Source of the DNA: Stenocarpella maydis
Taxonomy: Eukaryota; Ascomycota; Sordariomycetes; Diaporthales; Diaporthaceae
Length of the DNA stretch: 64,000 bases
Assembly: GCA_002270565.1 (NCBI GenBank)
Contig: NQMI01000183.1
Coordinates: forward strand, 1-64,000
Direction of reading: 5' to 3'
Position 1 is the first letter of the stretch. The number at the start of each line of letters is the position of its first letter. The notes under the pieces were generated by a model. It did no database searches and had not been told where the DNA came from. It saw only the letters and a list, made by a program, of their open reading frames with translations. A program made the position numbers and the translations under genes. Positions 57,189-64,000 of the stretch are shown piece by piece.

Positions 57189-58204
57189 AGCACCACGCCC
57201 GCCCATAGGGGTCCACGCCCGCCTGACCACCTGACATCCGATCCGAAATGCCGGGGGTACGCGGGTGCTGTGCGTGTGTGTGTGCGAACGAGCCTGGGCT
57301 TGCCTTCTCAGGTGCTGCTGGAAAGAACCACGTTGGTGGGCAACGTCAACTAGGGTAGTGCGGCACAACCAACAAGACGAGTCAAGTTCTCGAGTCACAT
57401 GTGCTTTCTGGATATGATACCCGTGCATTTATTGTCTGCGTCCGTCATTGTATCTGCACCCGTAACTCGCTTGGCACCTGTGCATCTATCCAACGTTGGT
57501 AAAGCCTACAATTGCTACTCTAAGTAACTGGGCACCGTGTGATAGGGACATGCGCCTTGCCACGTCATGACCATGATCACAGCCTGGATGCCAGAGTCGA
57601 GGCTCGGATCGAAGGCCAAGGCCCAGAGAACCACACAGTGCCCGGCATGCATGAGTACTACAGCTGTGCGGCCGTCACGGGAACATCAAGAGACGGGGAA
57701 GCAAGTGATTGGCATCTACGTCACCTAGAACCGGTGGTCGCGTTTTAGTGTTGTCTTATAGCAACAGACGCCAGTCGCCTTTCTAAAAACGCCTTCTGTA
57801 TGCCCCATCAACAGGTCTCTTGAGACATCCAATGCCGTAAGGCCGCCTCTGAATATGCAAAGGAGCTGCTCTTCTTCCGCCTCCCATACGTACATGTGAC
57901 AACACGCGCGCGCGCACACACACCTACAAACATGACATTGCCTTCCTGTATGCCTCCCTCCCTCTCTGCAAAACGCCGGTTTCCAATTCAAATGCCATCC
58001 ATGCATGCATCTGCGGGCTATGATAATGCCGTACGGTTCGAGGCCAGTGCCCACATCTCCAAACCTCACCTGGTTGGTCATTGCAATCACTTCAGTGATG
58101 GACCAACGGCTGATCAAAACTCAATATGGACCTGGGTTCTGTTTCTTGTTTTGTGTCATGTCTTCCCCTTTCTTCTTCCTTGTTTCTTCTTGTGCTTCAC
58201 CATC
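57189..58204. other. convergent intergenic region
   Basis: 1.0 kb between the ends of the uS10 and nucleoporin genes. It holds their terminators and a GCGC/CACA tract at 57903-57924. The ORFs entering from the right on the plus strand are antisense to the nucleoporin. Confidence 0.5.
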
Positions 58205-60712
58205 TCACAGGTCCCAGGTGCAGAACTCCCTGGGTGGCGGAGCCTCGGGCATGCCATGACCTCCGGCACCTGCGAGGGTGAACCGACCGGTCGAGACAAA
58301 CTGCTCGTAGGCCGCCTTCTCGCCATCCGTGTACTCCCGGTCGGGCTCCGTGTCCTTATAGTACGGCGGAGGGCCGTCCGGGAACCAGATCTTGGTCCAG
58401 CTGCCGTCAAAGTTCTGGATGCCTGGCACCTGCTTTGGCGCCTCTCCCTTCTCCGCCATCTCCTTGTATGTCACCTGCTTGCCCTTGAACGACAGCAGCT
58501 GGCCCGTGGATGCCTTTCTTGCGTAGCTGTCATAGGGCGGGTGCTGTCTGGTCGCGTTTGGCCCGTACGGGTTGGCTCCTTCGGGGGGCGCACCTGCGGG
58601 CCTTTGGGCTGGTGCGGCGAAGCCATTGCTTGCTGGTGCTGGCTGGGCAAAGGGGTTTGCCGGGGCCGCAGCCGGCTGTCCAAAGGGGTTCGCCGGGGCC
58701 GCAGCTGGCTGTCCCGCTTGTGCGAAAGGGTTGGGTGCTGCCGCAGGGCCAGGCGTGTCCATGGACACCTCAGGTGTGGTTGGCGGCTGCGCTGGCTGTC
58801 CGAAAGGGTTGCTGCTTGCAGTCGGTGCAGCCGCGAACGGGCTCGGGTTGCTGCTGGCTCCTCCAAGTCCTCCGAAGGGACTTGCAGAGGCTCCATTACC
58901 GCCGGCGACGAAGGGATTCGGCTTCGCGCCTAGCTGCGAAGGCTGACCAAAGCCGCCAGACGTCGTAGGCTGCGAGGGCTGGGCCGGTTGACCGAAACTG
59001 GGAGCACCAAATGGCTTGGCTGATGCGCCCAACGCCGAGGGCTGGCCGAAGCTACCTGCCGCCGGCTGTCCGAGGGTCGATGGTTTTCCGAATGCGCTTC
59101 CGCCACCAAGCGCCGAAGGCTGGCCAAAGGCACTCCCACCACCAAGCGCCGACGGTTGGCCGAATGCGCTCCTACCGCCGCCCAAAGCCGACGGCTGGCC
59201 GAATGCCGAAGGTTGAGCCGCCGCACCGGGCTGGGCAAATGGGGAGCTGCCGGTGGTTATACTCGCGGCGGTGCTGAAAGGGTTTGAATTCTGCACGAGC
59301 GCAGTAGGCTGACCAAAGGCGCCACCTGCTGGCGGGGCAGAGAAGGCATTTGCTGGCTGACTTGACTGGAAGCCGACGGGCTTGCCGACAGCGAATTCGC
59401 CAGTGCTTAGGGACGAGTTCGCCTGGCAGACGTCGTGGCGGTTTGGATGCGTGTTCTGCGATTGTAGGACGTAGTCGATGGCTCCATCTAGGTTGCCCAG
59501 CGCGCTTTGAATCCTAGCCTCCGCCTGGCCCCAGAGGCCCTGGATCTCGCTCAGCTGGCAGGCAGGTCAGCACATTTTGCCGCTGCTTGTTCTTCCCGTC
59601 GGTACCATGACTTACCGCGCCTTGCGCATTGCCAGAGGCCTCGCCAATCATGAAATGCAGTCGGATCTCCTCGAAGCTCTGCTCGATCGGGTAACCACCC
59701 CAGAGCTGCTCGGGCGCATCGCGGCCAGGTCCGTATGCCGACAGGAGCCATGATGGTCTCTCCTCTGCGAGATCTTTCTGGACGGTTTCTTTGCTCAAGG
59801 AGAACTGGTTGGGCTGCGCTGATGGCTGTCGCCCGAATCCACCTCTGTTGTTGTTGTTGTTGTTGTTGTTGTTGGAATTGCTCGAGAGCACGCTGAAAGG
59901 GTTCGCACTGGCATTGCCGTTTGCGCTGGGATGCTCGAACCTGCAGTTGTCTTGTAAGACGGAGAACGGGTTAGTATGCTGCGATTTGAACCGGCTGAGA
60001 AATGTGACGGGCGCATTGGGCGTCTTTGGGGTGTCGATCTGCATGCTGGCGTCGTTGGCCTGACGGGGAGCTCCGATGTCGAAGGCAGGACTCCGCGCAG
60101 AACGGACTGTAGGGCTCCAAATGTCCAATTCGACTGTCGCGACGGTGGCCAGCGCAGGCCAGACGCCCTTGTGGTCGAAGTTCGACTGGGCATTCGCTAA
60201 GGGGTTTTTTGGCCGCGTATTGGTATCCCTCACGGCGAGCGGGCTCGTCTTCGTACTGGTCGCGAAGCGCGCAGACGACAGGTCGAGAGGTTCGGGCTTG
60301 GACTTCTTGACGAGACTGGTGAGGACGAAGGGGATTGGCGCAGTGCGGACGGGGGCACGGCCGCCAGCAGAGAGGGTTGCCATCACGATGGTCAAAGGAG
60401 TGGGTTGCTGCTTTGTTTCGACTCGGCTCGACCCGACTGGCCGTTGGAAGAGGCGCAGGCAGTGTTTTATTTGTTGTTGAAGTCTGAGAGGTGGAATGGT
60501 GGTCCCAGTCGAGAAACGGGCGGGTTGGAATGTACAGCCGTCACTCGCTGCTGGGCTTTTGAGGGGGAGAAACAGGGGGGGATGGGAATGGCATCGAGGG
60601 CGCAGATGAAGCTTCGAAGGAGGGAGGAAATCAAAGCATTAAGCATCAAGCTGGGAAAACACCTACTGCCAAATCTGCAGCTACCCTGCTGGTAAAACTT
60701 GCAGATGGTCAT
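58205..60712 (-). CDS. NUP42: CCCH zinc-finger FG nucleoporin, Nup42-like
   Basis: Three exons (60712-60667, 59950-59616, 59554-58205) give about 576 residues. Exon 1 begins MTICKFYQQGSCRFG. Splicing GTAGGT at 60666 to the acceptor TTACAAG at 59951, preceded by TACTAAC, recreates a perfect CCCH finger (C-x7-C-x5-C-x3-H, completed by NNCRFEHP). An Asn run and then ~250 residues of FGQPS, PFG and NPF repeats follow, typical of phenylalanine-glycine nucleoporins. The C-terminus is folded-looking (KQVTYKEMAEKGEAPKQVPG, FDGSWTKIWFPDGPP). Yeast Nup42 lies on the cytoplasmic face of the pore and helps Gle1/Dbp5 release mRNA. Intron 1 is 716 nt, very long for this genome, and carries an ORF. Intron 2 is 61 nt. 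Confidence 0.9.
59951..60383 (-). other. coding-like ORF inside nucleoporin intron 1
   Basis: From ATG at 60383 an uninterrupted 144-codon frame runs to the 3' splice site of intron 1, in frame with exon 2. Third positions are mostly C or G, like real exons here. The translation has segments such as VRTAPIPFVLTSLVKKSKPE and ends SQHTNPFSVLQ. Exon 2 contains the similar ANPFSVLS. Either an alternative promoter inside the intron makes a nucleoporin isoform lacking the first half of the CCCH finger, or this is a remnant exon. No known domain. Confidence 0.45.
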
Positions 60713-61598
60713 TTCGCATCTTTTTCCTTTCGCCGGGCTTCAGAAGCTACCATTGGGTCGCAGATGGTGGGGTAGCTCTATTTAACAGGTGACGGCTTCA
60801 TTGTTGTTGGCGGGGATGGGATAGACGGCCTGTCCAGCAATGGCCAGACAATAGGCGAGGAGGAGCTTTGAAGTTGGTGGAGGATGGAATGTTGGAGGCT
60901 CACAAAGGAGAAGACGCGACGACGTGAGGGCCGTGCACGGGCCACTCCACTGTCTGTCCCCAGTCAAGTTCTTTATCTTATCAGCCTGGCCTGGCCTTCG
61001 ATCTCTACTATGGCGGTAGGGGTAATTTTAGGCACCCCTAGCAGGTAGGCGCCACAACATCCTTACTCACGCTATAACTAATTTTATATGGATTTTCTAA
61101 CTTTTATATTATAATTACTACTTTATATACTAATTATATGCCTTAATTATAGTAATATATCTTTTAAGTGGACTTAGAATTAAATTTATTAAAATGTTTC
61201 TAATATTAACTATATATTAAGCTTCCTTTACTTATTCCTGAAATTACTCCCCTATTAATTATTAAACTAATATGTAATAATCTTTTTATGTGACCACCAA
61301 TAGGTAGCATATAGCCTAAGAGAGGGCCCCTGGGCCTCCGGCCTAACCTTCCTCTTACCTGTAATGATCAAAGGGGTTTCCGAGTTCGTTAAACCTGAAA
61401 GATCAAGGATTTATGTTCGGAATACGTTGTTAGGCGGTTATTAAGCAATATTATTAACTTAATAATAATTACTAGTTGTAAGGCTATTTAATATTAGGGT
61501 TAAATACTTAGATTAACAACTAAAGAGTCTATTCTATAAAAGCTATCTAATATAGTAATAATTATATCCTTATATATTCTGACTCTTTATCTATTATC
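60713..61598. other. nucleoporin promoter, then AT-rich repeat border
   Basis: Normal composition continues to about 61.06 kb and should contain the NUP42 promoter. From there the sequence is AT-rich and stop-filled, with a brief GC-richer patch at 61.31-61.40 kb. No gene seen. Confidence 0.5.
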
Positions 61599-61970
61599 TG
61601 ATGAATTTGTGCTATAGAATAGCATTCAGTTCAGCATGTGTGTGTTTCAGCAGGGTCGCAGTATGGTGCTCTGAGGCGAATTAGGATGATTGATAATAAT
61701 CTGGATAACTTTATATTGAATTAAGTTGGGCTTCTATAAGCCCTCCTTATATACCCTCCGACATCGTCTCACCCCTGGGCACGCTGCGGTAGGCTCTAGT
61801 GCAAATTTACAAATGCCGGAAAATTCGCCCTTCTAACACACCATCTTTGGTTCCAAGCAACCAGCCAACCATAGCCCTAGCAATGCCCAGATTGAGTACA
61901 TATAAACTTCAGAAATCAAGCTATCTAATGCACTAGGTTATATACTTTTTGGGTAAGAAATAAGGGTAAT
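61599..61970 (-). repeat. truncated copia LTR, inverted
   Basis: Reverse complement of the 3' two-thirds of the LTR at 15182-15773, starting TGATGAATTTGTGC at 61599. It contains the inverted TATATA/CCCTCC promoter-like element. It stops at the single N at 61971, which lacks the triple-repeat part, so it may be cut by the assembly. Confidence 0.8.
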
Positions 61971-61971
61971 N

Positions 61972-62678
61972 ATATAGGGTTAATATTATTAAAGTTTAAA
62001 ATAAAGGGCAATACTAAAAGTTATGCTTTAAGGCTAACCTAATCAGAAGGGTCTAGGTACTTAATAATAGGTATGGGGCATTAGGGTTTTTCATAAAGCT
62101 GCTTTAGCCCTTTAGACTGTTAATAGCTGTAAACTAGATTAATAGGAATCCCTTCTTCTTTCCCTTACCTTTCTTTATTATTTACTAGCTTAAGGAAGAC
62201 ATCTTTCTAATTAATCAGACCAAGGGAAAAGGGTACTAAGGTAAGGAGAAATTAGGTAATAGAGGGGAGGTAATAAGTTTTAAGTATAGAGATTAATAGT
62301 TATAGCAGCTTTTAAGTCTTAATAATATAAGTTATACTATACTAATTAGAGATTAGCTAAGGTATAATTGTTGTAGAAGAAGTAGTTGGGTTGGAGGTTA
62401 TAGCAGAAAGGTAGGCTTTTATTAGAAGGAGAGCCTTAAGATAGGTGAATTACTTAAGCTAGTAAATCACTTAACTTCCTTCCCTTTTCTACTAGGCAGC
62501 AACCTTTGCTGCTTTAAATGCTTCTAATAAGAGCTCCTCTCTCTAACTTTTTATATTTAAAGTTGCTTTTTCCCCTACTAACCCTTTTCTTTAACTTCTG
62601 TTTAATAGTATTATTAACTATTAATTATTAATCTTACTATTAAACTATTAAGCCTCTTTAATTAGATAAGCTTTATTC
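61972..62678 (-). repeat. RIPed dispersed repeat, inverted copy of 18430-19090
   Basis: From about 62020 to 62670 the sequence is the reverse complement of the 18.43-19.09 kb repeat with many transitions. It directly abuts the LTR at 62679. Confidence 0.65.
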
Positions 62679-63272
62679 TGATGAATATGTGCTATAGAAT
62701 AGCATTCAGTTCAGCGTGTGTTTCGGCAGGGTTGCAATATAGTGCTCTAAGGTGAATTCAGACAATTGACAATGGTCTGGACAACTTTGTATTAAATTAA
62801 GTTGGGCTTCTGTAAGCCCTCCTTATATACCCTCCGACCTTATCTCACCCCTAGGCACGCTGCAGTAGGCTCTGGTGCAAATTTGCAAATGCCGGAGAAT
62901 TCGCCCTTCTAACACACCATCTTTGGTTCCAAGCCACCAGCCAACCATAGCCCTAGTAATGCCTAAATTAGGTACATACAAACTCCAGAAATCAAGCTAT
63001 CTAATGCACTAAGTTATATACTTTTTAAGTAAGAAATAAGGGTAATATAGAGGTCTAAATTAAGGTGCAAATGCAGGCTAAAATAATCAACTCACGGCCA
63101 CCAAACTTATCTTGCATCGCGCATGCACTAGGCGTACTTAGCGAAAATCACCTGACTCGCAAGAAGTCTAGGGTAACTCCTTGCTAGCAAGTCTAGGGTA
63201 ACTCCTTATAAGAAGTCTAGGGTAAATCCTTACAGGAAGTACCAACGCCCTACTAAGCGGTTCCATTTAACA
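62679..63272 (-). repeat. copia-type LTR, inverted, moderately RIPed
   Basis: A 594-bp unit. On the minus strand it begins TGTTAAATGGAACC right after the polypurine tract AGAAGGGG and ends ATATTCATCA. It has the same internal triple array and TATATAAGGAGG element as LTRs 1 and 2. The polypurine tract identifies it as the 3' LTR of an element that extends beyond the right edge of the window. Confidence 0.85.
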
Positions 63273-64000
63273 CCCCTTCTATTAAAGATATAGGCCTAAT
63301 AGGCCTATAGCATTTAACCCTTACTCTTAAAATAGAAATATAAGAGAGAAATATAAGTAAAGAAAAGCCCCCTTATAGAAAGAAATCTATCTACTAGAAG
63401 AAATAGTAGCTAGAGGAGCCCTATTAACCCTCTTCTAATCTACTAACTCTGCCGTAGGACCTAGTATAGCACTAGAACACCTGAAAATTTAGGTGCGGAA
63501 GGCTTTTGTAAGCCTGTCTGCTATCATTTTACTGTTCTTAAGGTATTTAACTTCGAGAGTCCCCTTCTAAACTTTAGCACATAGGTAATAGTACCTAAGA
63601 AGCATATATTTAGTTCATTAATAATATAAAGGTCTTAGCAGTTAGAGATAGCGCTAATTAATCTCCATAAGGATCGTTTAGCCTAGAAATAGGGGCTATT
63701 AAGTTCTTCATAGAGGCCTCGAACCTAGATTTCCCAAGTAGCCTCTATAAGCCCTATAAATTCAACCTCTAGCGTTAATAATGCTATAATGCTTCCTCGC
63801 TTTAATTTCCAAGAAATAGGCCCTCATCCTAGGGTAAATACATACACATACGTTGATTTAGAGGAGGCTTTATCCTAGTAATGCTACAAGCATAGCTATA
63901 GGCTCTAGAGAGAGCTCTTTAAATTAAAAAAAAAGGGGGGGAGTTCTTGACCCCTAGTAAAATACCTAATAGTAAGGTATTAATGGCTATTTAGATACCT
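63273..64000 (-). mobile_element. RIP-damaged copia element, RNase H end, continues past the window
   Basis: The minus strand from about 63930 to 63640 matches the RNase H fragment at 16641-16875 codon by codon, but with stops such as TAA for CAA and TTA/TAT changes. It is followed by about 370 bases of spacer, then the polypurine tract and the LTR. It cannot encode a working protein. Confidence 0.75.

Overview
The window is nuclear DNA of a filamentous ascomycete (Pezizomycotina, probably a Sordariomycete; this is inference). The signs are GC-rich genes with 50-130 nt GT-AG introns carrying CTAAC/CTGAC-type branch sites, fungus-specific families (Zn2Cys6 factor, FRE reductase, short tyrosinase, DHA-type MFS), and very AT-rich, stop-riddled repeats typical of repeat-induced point mutation (RIP). 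All intron-exon models were built by eye from the sequence. No alignment or transcript data were available.

Layout. 1-14.7 kb is a gene-bearing block: a tRNA-Pro gene that appears to hold a second, spliceosomal-type intron, a secreted-looking SET-domain protein, a small hydrophilic protein, a cytochrome P450, a secreted tyrosinase and a ferric reductase. 15.2-25.4 kb is a transposon sink. It holds two little-damaged Ty1/copia-type LTRs, a copia RNase H fragment, and about 8 kb of RIP-degraded repeats that include a ~3.27 kb-spaced direct repeat whose two copies are RIPed to different degrees. 25.4-42.1 kb mixes intact genes (short-chain dehydrogenase, Zn2Cys6 factor, MFS transporter) with many decayed ones: an MFS transporter with RIP-type stops, an alpha/beta hydrolase, a kinase-like protein with one internal TGA, a thioesterase fragment, a CocE/NonD hydrolase and enzyme scraps. 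This is the profile of a degenerating accessory or secondary-metabolism region.

43.7-45.3 kb is another RIPed block ending in a 22-N gap that cuts a fatty-acid desaturase gene. 46.5-51.8 kb has no recognisable gene. 51.8-60.7 kb is conserved core genome: a C2H2 zinc-finger protein, a Cue3/ASCC2-like CUE protein, ribosomal protein uS10, and a CCCH/FG nucleoporin of the Nup42 type whose 716-nt first intron carries a coding-like ORF. 61-64 kb returns to RIPed DNA with inverted copies of the same copia LTRs.

The most unusual item is the tRNA-Pro gene at 1751-1898 (minus strand). Besides the usual 37/38 intron it has a 57-nt insert exactly between the variable loop and the T stem, bounded by GTAAGT and CAG with a perfect TACTAAC 11 nt from its 3' end.
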